A stretch of DNA of 64,000 nt from JAHWKV01 sp040905365 (GTDB lineage: Bacteria > Actinomycetota > CADDZG01 > JAHWKV01). A program made the position numbers and the translations under genes. Below, piece by piece: positions 32,862 to 41,302 of this stretch. Within the stretch, counting starts at the first letter, position 1, and every line of letters starts with the position of its first letter. The stretch spans positions 1 through 64,000 of the forward strand of contig JBBDRQ010000083.1 of the NCBI GenBank assembly GCA_040905365.1, in the 5' to 3' direction. The notes under the pieces are model-generated. The model made no database searches. It was not told the DNA's origin and was given only the letters and a program-made list of their open reading frames with translations.

Positions 32862-33974
32862 TTGATAGTAGGAGTTCCCGCAGAGCTAAAGGATCACGAA
32901 TACCGGGTGGCGTTGACGCCTGCGGGAGCCAGGGAGCTGACCTCCGCCGGCCACCGGGTGCTGATGGAGCAGGACGCCGGCGCCGGATCGCACATCGATG
33001 ACGGGGAGTACCTGGGGGCGGGAGCCGAGCTGACCGACGTCGAAACCGTTTGGTCGGAGTCGGAGATGGTACTTAAGGTCAAGGAGCCGGTGCCGTCGGA
33101 ATTCGGCAGGCTGCGCGAGGACCAGATCCTTTTCACTTTTTTGCATCTGGCTGCGAGCCGGCCGGTGACGCAGGCGCTAATCGATTCCAAGGTGGCGGCC
33201 GTTGCCTACGAGACGGTACAGAACCAAGCCGGCCATCTGCCGCTGCTGGCCCCTATGAGCGAGGTGGCCGGGCGCATGGCTCCGCAGGTGGGCGCGAATT
33301 TGCTGGAGAAAGAACACGCAGGGCGGGGCATTCTTCTGGGGGGCGTCTCGGGAGTACACCCGGCGAAGGTGGTCGTGCTGGGCGCGGGCATGGCCGGCGC
33401 CAACGCGGCCTGGCTGGCGCAGGGCCTGGAAGCCGAAGTGCTGGTCCTGGACCGCAGCATCGATCGCCTTCGCTACATAGACTCGATTCACAAGGGGCGC
33501 ATCGTAACCATCATGTCCAACCAGACCACCATTGAGGACGCGGTGGTCGAGGCGGATTTGGTCGTGGGGGCCGTCCTGGTGCCCGGAGCCCGCGCACCTC
33601 ACTTGGTCGGCAAGGAGCTCGTTGCCCGGATGAAGCCGGGATCGGTTGTGGTCGATATCTCGGTGGATCAGGGCGGCTGTTTTGAGACCTCCAGGATGAC
33701 CTCGCACTCCAACCCGACCTTCGTGCACGAAGGGGTGGTCCACTACTGTGTGGGCAACATGCCCGGGGCGGTCCCGCACACGTCCACCTACGCCTTGACC
33801 AACGCAACCCTGCCTTACGTACTGGAGCTGGCCAACCAGGGTCTGCACCAAGCCTGCGAATCCGACCGGGCTTTGTGCAAGGGCGTCAACGTGCTTCAGG
33901 GTCACCTCGTCAACCAGGCGGTGGCGGAGGCTCATGGGATGAGCTACAAACCGATTGATGCCTTACTGGGCTAG
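32862..33974 (+). CDS. ald: Alanine dehydrogenase
   Basis: 370 residues, normal for the family. The N-terminal substrate domain has VGVPAELKDHEYRVALTPAG (pyruvate-binding Arg) and LKVKEPVPSEF (Lys). The Rossmann domain has VVLGAGMAGANAAWLA, and the C-terminus GNMPGAVPHTSTYALTNAT. It interconverts L-alanine and pyruvate with NAD. TTG start, with a purine-rich aggagtgg 10-17 bases upstream. In mycobacteria xerD stands at this point; here it does not. Confidence 0.94.
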   Translation: MIVGVPAELKDHEYRVALTPAGARELTSAGHRVLMEQDAGAGSHIDDGEYLGAGAELTDVETVWSESEMVLKVKEPVPSEFGRLREDQILFTFLHLAASRPVTQALIDSKVAAVAYETVQNQAGHLPLLAPMSEVAGRMAPQVGANLLEKEHAGRGILLGGVSGVHPAKVVVLGAGMAGANAAWLAQGLEAEVLVLDRSIDRLRYIDSIHKGRIVTIMSNQTTIEDAVVEADLVVGAVLVPGARAPHLVGKELVARMKPGSVVVDISVDQGGCFETSRMTSHSNPTFVHEGVVHYCVGNMPGAVPHTSTYALTNATLPYVLELANQGLHQACESDRALCKGVNVLQGHLVNQAVAEAHGMSYKPIDALLG

Positions 33975-34086
33975 CACCCCTGGTCACTAACTCTTGCGAG
34001 GTTTGGGGCGCGTTGGCGGGAGTGGGCGGCGGCCCCGGTCGGGGGAATCCTTGAACGGATGTGCGCCTGTTGGTAAGGTCTCTCCA

Positions 34087-35214
34087 GTGAACTGCCGGCC
34101 TGAGCGCCCGCTCTCGCGTCAACTCTGCCGTGCGGTGGCCTCGATGGCTGTTCTGGCTTACTTGGTGGCACCCGCACCCGCCGCTTCGGGCCAGTCCGGC
34201 GATCTGGAGTCCATCCGCAACCGGCTTCAGAACGCCCAAAACCAGACCTCGAAGGTTTTGGGCGAGCTCAAGAGCATCGATTCAAGAATCTACTCGGTCG
34301 GCAACACCATAGCGCAGGACGAAGCCGAGGTAGCCACGCTGCGGGAGCGTATCAACCTTGCCGAAGGGCACGTCGCGGAGCTGGAGTCGCAGATGACTCA
34401 GGTCCGTAAGGCCTCCAACGACCGGGCCCGCCGTATGTACATGAACGGGCCGGCCAACATCCTGTCGGTGCTGTTCAACGCAACCAGCTTCGGAGATCTG
34501 CCGCGCGTGCGGGTGTTCTTTGAGAGCCTGGCGGAGGAGGACGGCGCGACGATCATCGAGGCCAACCGGCTCAAGGAGGATCTGGAGATCGAGAAGGCCG
34601 AGCTGGCCGGGGCGGTGCAGGAGTTGCGGGGCCGAGTGGAAAGGCTCGATGCCGAACGGGCAGATCTGCAAGACACCCGGCAACAAAGGGCCTCATCGCT
34701 CGCCCAGCTCAAGGAAGCGATTGAACAGGCGCAGGAGGCCGAGCAGGCGGTGCTGGCCGCCCGGGCGGCAGCGGTGAAGGAGCCCGAACCCTCCGGGAGC
34801 TGCACCCCGGGTATTGCGGCCAGAGACCAGAAGTTGGCTGCGCTGTTGAATTGGTATTCACCGGCCACCGGCGGATCCGGATTGATGCCCGACAAGCTCA
34901 GCCCCAGCGGGGTGGTGACCTCGGGAGAGGCTTCCTGGTACGGACCCGGGTTCGACGGCTGCCGCAGTGCCAGCGGGGCCACGTTTTACGAGGCTCAGAT
35001 GACGGCGGCTAGCTTAAGCCTACCCATGGGCACCCTTTTGAAGGTTACCCACGGCGGCAAGGCCGTCGTGGTCGTCATTACCGACCGGGGACCCTACGCA
35101 CACGGCCGCGTCCTGGATCTTTCCAGGGCGGCCGCAGAGGCCCTGGGCTTGAGCGTGGGCCACGTCGAAATGGAGATCCTGCTTCCGACCGAGCCGGCGC
35201 CCCCGTTTCCGTAG
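34087..35214 (+). CDS. RlpA-like double-psi beta-barrel protein with coiled-coil N-terminus
   Basis: 375 residues from GTG 34087. Signal peptide (SMAVLAYLVAPAPAASG), coiled coil at about 38-235 (LESIRNRLQNAQNQTSKVLG; RINLAEGHVAELESQMTQV), then a C-terminal RlpA/DPBB domain at 277-365: GEASWYGPGFDGCRSASG, MTAASLSLPMGTLLKV, ITDRGPYAHGRVLDLS. The catalytic-type Asp of the TDRGPY box and the early Tyr-Gly are kept, as in lytic transglycosylase-related RlpA. The coiled coil includes an ILSVLFNATSFGDL segment similar to the PcsB/EnvC hinge, so recruitment to division machinery is likely. Exported wall enzyme. Confidence 0.87.
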   Translation: MNCRPERPLSRQLCRAVASMAVLAYLVAPAPAASGQSGDLESIRNRLQNAQNQTSKVLGELKSIDSRIYSVGNTIAQDEAEVATLRERINLAEGHVAELESQMTQVRKASNDRARRMYMNGPANILSVLFNATSFGDLPRVRVFFESLAEEDGATIIEANRLKEDLEIEKAELAGAVQELRGRVERLDAERADLQDTRQQRASSLAQLKEAIEQAQEAEQAVLAARAAAVKEPEPSGSCTPGIAARDQKLAALLNWYSPATGGSGLMPDKLSPSGVVTSGEASWYGPGFDGCRSASGATFYEAQMTAASLSLPMGTLLKVTHGGKAVVVVITDRGPYAHGRVLDLSRAAAEALGLSVGHVEMEILLPTEPAPPFP

Positions 35215-35479
35215 TTTGACGGTCCCGTAAGGGACGTTTGGGTCTGTGCTTTGGACTTGGCGATGGAGCGCTGCTGAGACGGTTTCCTGCGCAAATTAGC
35301 CAAAAGGCACTATGCTTCAACTAGGTATTTGGTTTGGTAATTCCTAAGCGGCACGTGGTGCCGGTCGCCATGAGGCGATTGCGCGTCCGGTAACCGGCGT
35401 TCGGTCCGGAGGTCTGAGACCTCTATCGGCGTCAGCGGCTGCACGGCCGGCCTCGGCCGGCTTTCATTAAGGAGGCAAC
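35215..35479 (+). other. 265-base intergenic leader of dksA-like gene
   Basis: No coding frame is convincing. A weak 5-bp stem (gtccc, then gggac) lies just after the RlpA stop. Near the right end is a GC-rich hairpin (35446-35461, gccggcc and ggccggc) followed by cttt, 18 bases before the dksA-like start; it may be an attenuator-like terminator or part of a structured leader. A further short dyad (aggtctgagacct) lies near 35410. I could not match this region to a riboswitch class. Confidence 0.4.
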
Positions 35480-35830
35480 GTGGGTCTGACGAAGGACGAC
35501 TTGCAGTCTGCGCAACGTAGGCTGCAAGACGAAAAGGACATAGTTAGAACGGAGTTGTCCGACTTGGGCTTCACCGCCGACGGCAAGGTCGACGTACATT
35601 TCGATGAAGGCTTTGCCGACGCCGCTCAGTCAACGGCCGAGCGGGCCAAGGTCCTTTCCCTGGCAGAAGGTCTGCGCCAGCGTCTCGAGGACCTGGACGA
35701 AGCGCTCGAGCGGATAGACGAAGGTACCTACGGGGTGTGTGAACGCTGCGGAAAAGAGATCAACCCAGAACGCCTGGACGCCGTCCCCGCCGCAAGTCTG
35801 TGCATGCCCTGCAAACAGAAGGGCACGTAG
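35480..35830 (+). CDS. DksA/TraR-type C4 zinc-finger protein
   Basis: 116 residues. An N-terminal helical hairpin (about 5-75, many Glu/Asp/Arg) is followed by a zinc finger with Cys 87, 90, 108 and 111 (CERCGKEINPERLDAVPAAS, then LCMPC). Such proteins enter the RNA polymerase secondary channel in proteobacteria; actinobacterial relatives may be RNA polymerase-associated too. GTG start with a strong aaggagg. In other bacteria this small gene sits next to lspA/rluD; here it lies before a ParA-like gene. Confidence 0.88.
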   Translation: MGLTKDDLQSAQRRLQDEKDIVRTELSDLGFTADGKVDVHFDEGFADAAQSTAERAKVLSLAEGLRQRLEDLDEALERIDEGTYGVCERCGKEINPERLDAVPAASLCMPCKQKGT

Positions 35831-35921
35831 GGCCGAGGATTGTCCCCTTAAATCCGGCAGTGAAGCTTTCGCCTCCCCTATTATTTGCGGTCCTTCCAGA
35901 GATTTGTCGACGAGGGGGCAA

Positions 35922-36842
35922 ATGGACTCTCTGAGCGTGTCGCTGAACCGCTTCGTTCAACAAAACCTTTTAACTGAGCTTTTTCCGCCTGATCATGAGG
36001 TAGAGGTTGAGGCTCCACCAATTCGGCCGGATTCACCCGGCCCCGGCCTTGTCGACCCGTCGCTGCCCACAGGAAGAATCGTCGCGGTGGTCAATCAGAG
36101 GGCGAAGGCCGGCAAGACGGTGACCGCCATCAATCTCGGCGCGGCATTGTGTGAGGAGGAAGCCCGGGTTTTGGCGGTCGATCTCGATCCACAGGGAACA
36201 CTTTCCGCAAGGCTGGGCCTGTGTCCCGATGAGGTTGATCTTGGCGTGTACGAACTGCTCTTGGACCCTGCGGTCGATATCGCAGACCTTTTGCACCACA
36301 CTGCGGTCCCCGGATTGGACCTGATTCCCTGCGGTATCGACCTTGCTGCAGCGGAGTTTGCTCTGGCGGCGGATGCGGCCGGTGTGCAGGTGCTGAAGAC
36401 CCGTCTGGAGTCATGCCTCGGCCGTTACAACTACGTGCTGATCGACTGTCCGCCGTCGCTGGGCCTTCTGACGGTGAACGCGCTGACCGCGGCCGGTGCC
36501 GTGCTCGCGCCGGTGGACTGTGAAACCTTCTCCGTAAAGGGGATGTCTTTACTTTTGGACGTAATCCATAAGGTCAAGTGGACGTTAAATCCTGAGCTCA
36601 TCGTTCTAGGTATCCTGGCGACGATGAGCGAGACCGGGACCGAAGTCGGCAGCGCGGTTATGAGCAGCATCTCCGAGAACTTCCCAGGCTTGCTGTTCAA
36701 GACGGTCATCCACAAGGCGACCAAGCTATCCGAGGTCTCGCCGGCGGGAGCGGGGGAGCCGGCGCTCGTTCACGCGCCCCAGTCCGGTCGGGCCGACGAG
36801 TATAGAGACATGGCCAGGGAAGTTCTGCTGCGGGGCAGTTGA
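35922..36842 (+). CDS. ParA-family ATPase with degenerate Walker A
   Basis: 306 residues from ATG 35922 (gaggggg upstream). A 50-residue acidic/Pro extension precedes the ATPase. The family shows VLAVDLDPQGTLSARLG (Walker A'), YVLIDCPPSLGLLTVNAL (Walker B) and GMSLLLDVI. The usual KGGxGKT loop is changed: residues 58-66 read NQRAKAGKT, so the signature lysine is Arg and the two glycines are Ala-Lys, while GKT remains. In M. tuberculosis the ParA (Rv1708) lies just before scpA-scpB as here. The protein may bind ATP but sandwich-dimerise differently. No parB partner is in the window. Confidence 0.86.
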   Translation: MDSLSVSLNRFVQQNLLTELFPPDHEVEVEAPPIRPDSPGPGLVDPSLPTGRIVAVVNQRAKAGKTVTAINLGAALCEEEARVLAVDLDPQGTLSARLGLCPDEVDLGVYELLLDPAVDIADLLHHTAVPGLDLIPCGIDLAAAEFALAADAAGVQVLKTRLESCLGRYNYVLIDCPPSLGLLTVNALTAAGAVLAPVDCETFSVKGMSLLLDVIHKVKWTLNPELIVLGILATMSETGTEVGSAVMSSISENFPGLLFKTVIHKATKLSEVSPAGAGEPALVHAPQSGRADEYRDMAREVLLRGS

Positions 36843-36870
36843 AGGCAACTGCGGGGAGCGTTGAGTAAAA

Positions 36871-36901
36871 GCCACCGCGTAACCCGAGGTTACGCGGTGG
36901 C
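36871..36901. terminator. Bidirectional terminator between parA-like and M50 genes
   Basis: A perfect 14-bp stem (gccaccgcgtaacc, 36871-36884; ggttacgcggtggc, 36888-36901) closes a three-base loop. On its left lies aaaa, which reads as tttt on the minus strand, so it is a good intrinsic terminator for the leftward M50 gene. It also lies 28 bases after the ParA stop, so it can act in both directions. Confidence 0.85.
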
Positions 36902-37036
36902 TGCTTGCAGTTGAGGTTGAAGGTTAAAGATTGGTCATGGCTATAGGCGCTCGCTGCGGCCTTGCCGGGAAGCGCCTCGCGGGCCCCACCAAACGTCGCG
37001 AAAGTTAGTGGCCGGGGTACTAGAATAGCCGGGGTA

Positions 37037-37669
37037 CTAGATAGCTCCACCGACTAGCGTCAAAATGAACTCGACGACGCCGTTGATGATGGGGCCGGCG
37101 AAGAACGGAAACAGCAGGAATACGAAGACCAACAGGATTACGAATCCCCACCTGTCCAGAAAGTAAATCCAGTGCTGCTTGCTGGGGGGCAGGAATACGC
37201 TGAGCAGGCGAGAACCATCCAGCGGGGGTATAGGCAGAAGGTTGAAAACGCCGAGCACAACGTTGAGTCGAAGGTTCATGAATAGAAACTCGAGCGTCAG
37301 GTTGGAGGCGGTTCCGATCAGGCGGACGAAAAATGCCGCGGCGGTGATCGCGAGCGCAAAGTTGACGGCCGGTCCCGCTACGGCAACCAGCGCCGCGCCG
37401 AACCGGGCGCTGCGCAGTTTATTGGGAGCAAAGGGTACCGGCTTGCCCCAGCCGAAGCCCACTAGGACGATCATCACGGTGCCTAGAGGGTCCATGTGGG
37501 CTTTCGGGTTTACTGTAAGCCGGCCGGCGTCTTTGGCCGTCGGGTCGCCCTGCAGAGTCGCAGCCGCGGCGTGGCCGAACTCATGGAGAGACAGGGCCAC
37601 GACGAACACGAGCGCGACCATCAGGAAGCCCGCTATGTCAGGTGGGGTGTCGAGGAGATAATTAAGCAC
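37037..37669 (-). CDS. M50 family site-2-type zinc metalloprotease
   Basis: 210 residues with about six membrane helices. The zinc motif HEFGH lies in ALSLHEFGHAAAATLQGD (about 29-33) and the third ligand Asp in NLLPIPPLDGSRLLS (about 155). These short proteins without a PDZ domain form a widespread S2P subgroup of unknown substrate. In many genomes the gene lies beside trpS and scpA, as here. Transcribed leftwards into a strong terminator. Confidence 0.92.
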   Translation of the reverse strand: MLNYLLDTPPDIAGFLMVALVFVVALSLHEFGHAAAATLQGDPTAKDAGRLTVNPKAHMDPLGTVMIVLVGFGWGKPVPFAPNKLRSARFGAALVAVAGPAVNFALAITAAAFFVRLIGTASNLTLEFLFMNLRLNVVLGVFNLLPIPPLDGSRLLSVFLPPSKQHWIYFLDRWGFVILLVFVFLLFPFFAGPIINGVVEFILTLVGGAI

Positions 37670-37764
37670 TTAGGCTTAAGCATAAAGCTACGCTCGACAG
37701 GGGTCGCTTAGCTGAAACCCAGATGAAGCAGGAATCGGTGCCGGATGGGTGAGAAGGACGGACG

Positions 37765-38763
37765 ATGAGCAGAGTGTTTTCAGGGGTGAAGCCCACCGCC
37801 GACGTGCCTCATCTAGGTAACTACATAGGCGCGTTTCGCCACTGGGTCTCGCTGCAGCAAGAACACGAGTGCTTCTTTTGCGTGGTGGATCTGCACAGCC
37901 TCACCGTCGAGTGGGACCCCAAGTTGTTGAGCCTTAGGTCCCGTCAAACCGCGGCCAGCCTCATCGCGTCGGGGATAGATCCCGAGAACTCCACCCTGTT
38001 TTTGCAGTCCGAGGTTCCCGAGCACAGCGAGCTGAGCTGGTATCTGACCTGCCTCTCCCGTATGGGCGAGCTGAGCCGCATGACGCAGTTCAAGGACAAG
38101 AGCCGCAACCTCAAGGGTGAGGCGATCGGCACCGGCTTGTACATGTACCCGGTGTTGATGGCGGCCGACGTGCTTGCCTACCGGGCGGATCTGGTGCCCG
38201 TCGGGGACGATCAGCGCCAGCACCTGGAGCTGATGCGCAATATCGCCGACCGGTTCAACCGCACCCTGGGCGAGACCTTCCCGGTGCCCGAACCCCTCAT
38301 CGCCGAGGGCGGTGCCCGGATCATGTCCCTGGACGACCCGGCCAAGAAGATGGACAAAAGCTCGGACCGCCCCAACAACCTGATCTGGATGAACGACCCA
38401 CCCGAGGTGGTGCGTAAGAAAATCTCCCGCGCGGTGACGGATTCGGGCACGGAGGTACGAAGGGCCGAGGACAAGCCGGCCGTCTCGAACCTGCTTGAGA
38501 TCTACTCTGCCGTTACCAGCCTGAGCATCGAAGAGCTGGAACAGAACTATGCAGGCAAGGGTTACGGAGAGTTCAAGTCCGGCCTGGCCGACGCGTTGAT
38601 CGAGTTTTTGGACCCGTTTCGGCTCCGTTACGAGGAGATCCTCGACGACCGTGTCCAGCTGGATAAGCTACTGGACGAAGGGGCCACCGTGGCCAGGGAG
38701 GCGGCGCACGAAACCATCAAAGTGGTTCGGGAAGCCGTAGGACTCCGGCGGCCATCGCACTGA
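37765..38763 (+). CDS. trpS: Tryptophanyl-tRNA synthetase
   Basis: 332 residues, class I synthetase of normal length. The HIGH-type motif is PTADVPHLGNYIGA (HLGN) and the KMSKS-type motif AKKMDKSS. It activates tryptophan and charges tRNA-Trp. A gagaagga site precedes the ATG. It is divergent from the M50 gene and begins a run of genes towards scpA. Confidence 0.95.
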   Translation: MSRVFSGVKPTADVPHLGNYIGAFRHWVSLQQEHECFFCVVDLHSLTVEWDPKLLSLRSRQTAASLIASGIDPENSTLFLQSEVPEHSELSWYLTCLSRMGELSRMTQFKDKSRNLKGEAIGTGLYMYPVLMAADVLAYRADLVPVGDDQRQHLELMRNIADRFNRTLGETFPVPEPLIAEGGARIMSLDDPAKKMDKSSDRPNNLIWMNDPPEVVRKKISRAVTDSGTEVRRAEDKPAVSNLLEIYSAVTSLSIEELEQNYAGKGYGEFKSGLADALIEFLDPFRLRYEEILDDRVQLDKLLDEGATVAREAAHETIKVVREAVGLRRPSH

Positions 38764-38812
38764 GCCGGTCAAAATCCCACCGATGCACCGATCGCCTGGC
38801 TATTCTGGATCC

Positions 38813-39547
38813 GTGAGCTACGCCGTAAAGCTGGACGTCTACGAAGGTCCCCTGGACCTGCTCCTTCAGTTGATCTCCAAGGAACGGGTAAATGTCGCCG
38901 ACGTAAGCATCGCGCGCGTGACCGAGGAGTATCTGCGGGCGGTGCGTGATCTGGGCGAAGCCGACCTGGAAACCGCCTCGAGCTTCTTGGTTCTGGCGGC
39001 TACGCTGTTGGAGCTCAAGTCCCTCAAGCTGCTGCCCAAACGCTCGACCGAGGACCCCGAGATCAAGCTGCTGCTCGAGGAGCGGGACCGGCTGCTGCAC
39101 CGTTTGATCGTCTACGCCAGCTTCAAACAGATGGCGTCGGAGCTGGCGGACCGCCTCGAGGCCAACGCGGGTTTCTACTCGCGCTCGGCCGAACTGCCGG
39201 AGGAGCTGATCCCGGCGGCTCCGGATCCGCTGAGGGCTCTAACCTCTAAGAAGCTGGCGCAGGCTGCGGCCCGAGTGTTTGCGCCCCCGGAGGAAGAAAC
39301 TGTGGATCTTTCTCACGTCACGCCGATGAAACTGAGCCTCGAAGAGATGATCGATACCCTAAAGGAGCGGATGCGCCGCCGGCGGCAGAGCACCTTCCGG
39401 GCACTGTGCTCGGCGTCGACCTCCCGAATAGACGTGGTCGTTTCGCTGCTGGCGGTCCTGGAGCTAAGCAAGCATAAGGTTATCGAGATCGACCAGGAAG
39501 AGCCGTTTGCCGAAATCTCGCTGAAGTGGGTGGCTGCAGATGAATGA
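38813..39547 (+). CDS. scpA: Segregation and condensation protein A
   Basis: 244 residues from GTG 38813 (a start at ATG 38783 would add ten residues without similarity). The kleisin N-terminus is clear (VYEGPLDLLLQLI), as is the C-terminal winged helix (VSLLAVLELSKHKVIEIDQE). It bridges SMC heads in the condensin complex that organises the chromosome. Eight-base overlap with scpB. Confidence 0.93.
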   Translation: MSYAVKLDVYEGPLDLLLQLISKERVNVADVSIARVTEEYLRAVRDLGEADLETASSFLVLAATLLELKSLKLLPKRSTEDPEIKLLLEERDRLLHRLIVYASFKQMASELADRLEANAGFYSRSAELPEELIPAAPDPLRALTSKKLAQAAARVFAPPEEETVDLSHVTPMKLSLEEMIDTLKERMRRRRQSTFRALCSASTSRIDVVVSLLAVLELSKHKVIEIDQEEPFAEISLKWVAADE

Positions 39548-40106
39548 TCAATCGTTGGGACACTATCTGGAGGCGGTCCTGTTCGTTGCCGACGAACCGA
39601 TTCCGACTTTGGACCTGGCTGTGCTGTTCGAGGTGACTGCTGCGCACATGGAGCAGCAGCTCAAGCTGCTGGCTCGAGATCTGCAAAGCGCCGGGCGGGG
39701 TATAGTGCTGCGTCAAGTGGCCGGCGGGTGGCGGCTGGCTACCCACCCGGATACGGCCGAGTTCCTGGAGCGGTTTGTCGGCGAGCAACGCAGTCCCCGG
39801 CTAAGCCGAGCCGCTTTGGAGACGCTGGCTATCGTTGCGTACCGGCAGCCCATCTCACGCGGTCAGCTGGCCGAGATCAGGGGCGTGTCGTGTGACGGTG
39901 TGCTTCGAACCCTCTTGTCCCGCGGGGTGGTGACCGAGATCGGGCGGGACTCGGGTCCCGGTCAGGCCATCCTGTACGGGACTACGTCGGTGCTGCTGGA
40001 GCGTTTGGGCCTGGACAGCCTGTCCGAGCTGCCCTCGCTGGCCGACTACATGCCCGACGGAGTGACGGTGCAGCGGATGGAGTCGGGTCTGGGTCCGGGG
40101 CTGTGA
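39540..40106 (+). CDS. scpB: Segregation and condensation protein B
   Basis: 188 residues with two winged helices: LEAVLFVADEPIPTLDLAVL at the start and the family core SRAALETLAIVAYRQPISRG near 95, followed by EIRGVSCDGVLRTLLSRGVV. It dimerises and binds ScpA within the SMC complex. Overlaps scpA by eight bases and rluB by four (GTGA), so translation is coupled throughout. Confidence 0.94.
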   Translation: MNDQSLGHYLEAVLFVADEPIPTLDLAVLFEVTAAHMEQQLKLLARDLQSAGRGIVLRQVAGGWRLATHPDTAEFLERFVGEQRSPRLSRAALETLAIVAYRQPISRGQLAEIRGVSCDGVLRTLLSRGVVTEIGRDSGPGQAILYGTTSVLLERLGLDSLSELPSLADYMPDGVTVQRMESGLGPGL

Positions 40107-40864
40107 GCAAAGCCGGCGGAGCCGAGCCGCCGAGCGGCGTGCGGGTGCAGAAGATCCTTTCCGAAGCCGGGATCGCGTCGCGCCGGGCCTCGGAGAAGCT
40201 GATCCGGGAGGGCAGGGTCCACATCAACGGCAAGCCGGCGGTGCTCGGTAGCCGCATCGATCCGGCGGCCGGCCGACTGACCGTCGACGGGGAGAGGGTC
40301 CAGGTGGATCCCTCCAAGGTCTACCTGATGCTAAACAAGCCCGAGGGAGTGATATCTACCGCCAGCGACCCCCAGGGCCGCACAACGGTGCTCGACATCG
40401 TTGGCGTCGAGCACCGGGTCTTCCCCGTGGGACGGCTCGATGTGATGACGGAGGGCTTGCTGCTCCTGACCAACGACGGAGAGCTGACCCATCGCCTGAC
40501 TCACCCCTCGTACGAGGTCGGCAAGACCTACGTGGCGGAGGTGGAAGGGTTGTTCGGCAAGGGGGTGATCCGGCGGTTGACCGATACGGGGGTGGACCTC
40601 GGCGGCCGCGAGCCGTTCAAGGTCGACGCGGTGCGCGTGCTCGGCTCCCGTAAAGGGGCCGGCGCCAGGAGCGTTGTGGAGCTGAGAGTGCACGAGGGGT
40701 CCAAGCACCTGGTGCGGCGCCTGTTGGATGCGGCCGGCCGGCCGGTGGTGAGGCTGGCGCGTACGGGGCTGGGTCCCCTGACTCTGGGCAAGCTGGCCTC
40801 GGGAAGCTACCGGCACCTGTCGCGGCAAGAGGTGGACGCGCTGTATCGTGAAGTAGGTCTGTAG
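40103..40864 (+). CDS. rluB: 23S rRNA pseudouridine synthase (RluB-type)
   Basis: 253 residues: S4 domain at about 12-60 (VQKILSEAGIASRRASEKLI), then the RsuA/RluB catalytic domain with GRLDVMTEGLLLLTNDG (catalytic Asp in GRLD) and HLVRRLLDAAGRPVVRLARTG. It converts a uridine in 23S helix 89 (position 2605 in E. coli) to pseudouridine. Same order after scpB as in mycobacteria (Rv1711). Confidence 0.93.
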   Translation: MSKAGGAEPPSGVRVQKILSEAGIASRRASEKLIREGRVHINGKPAVLGSRIDPAAGRLTVDGERVQVDPSKVYLMLNKPEGVISTASDPQGRTTVLDIVGVEHRVFPVGRLDVMTEGLLLLTNDGELTHRLTHPSYEVGKTYVAEVEGLFGKGVIRRLTDTGVDLGGREPFKVDAVRVLGSRKGAGARSVVELRVHEGSKHLVRRLLDAAGRPVVRLARTGLGPLTLGKLASGSYRHLSRQEVDALYREVGL

Positions 40865-40897
40865 GGCTGTTCGGGCGGGCTAAGGAGCGATTTTTTC

Positions 40898-41263
40898 ATG
40901 TCCAGATTGCGCGGACTGCGCGGCGCGACCTCCGTGAAGCAGGATACCGAGCAGGAGGTCGTTGACGCGACGGTAGAGCTGGTACGGACGATGATGGGCC
41001 GGAACAGCTTAGAAATCGACGATCTGGTCACCATCATCTTTACCGCCACCCCGGACATCACTTCGCAGTTTCCGGCCTATGCGGCGCGTTCAATCGGGAT
41101 CTCGGACATTCCGCTGCTGTGTGCGACGGAGATGGACGTCAAGGCAGCTCCGCCTCGGATCATCCGGGTGCTGATGCATATTTATACCGACAAGGGCTAT
41201 AAGGACCTCCGGCATGTTTATCTAAGAGAGGCCCGGGGACTGCGCACCGATCTTCCTCAGTAG
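40898..41263 (+). CDS. aroH: Chorismate mutase, AroH type
   Basis: 121 residues, the small AroH fold of Bacillus. Active-site residues are kept: Arg in RGLRGATSV, the Cys/Glu pair in LLCATEMDV, the Arg in IIRVLMHIY, and a Tyr in HVYLREARGLR. It converts chorismate to prephenate, the substrate of TyrA just downstream. aaggag lies 11 bases before the ATG. Confidence 0.94.
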   Translation: MSRLRGLRGATSVKQDTEQEVVDATVELVRTMMGRNSLEIDDLVTIIFTATPDITSQFPAYAARSIGISDIPLLCATEMDVKAAPPRIIRVLMHIYTDKGYKDLRHVYLREARGLRTDLPQ

Positions 41264-41302
41264 CCTGGACAGCGGTCACCTTTTCGACAGACAGGGCGGG
41301 AC

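Noticed and set aside
35215..35479. Riboswitch (for example cyclic-di-AMP type) upstream of the dksA-like gene or the RlpA gene
   Set aside because: Conserved core elements of known classes were not found by eye; only generic hairpins are present.
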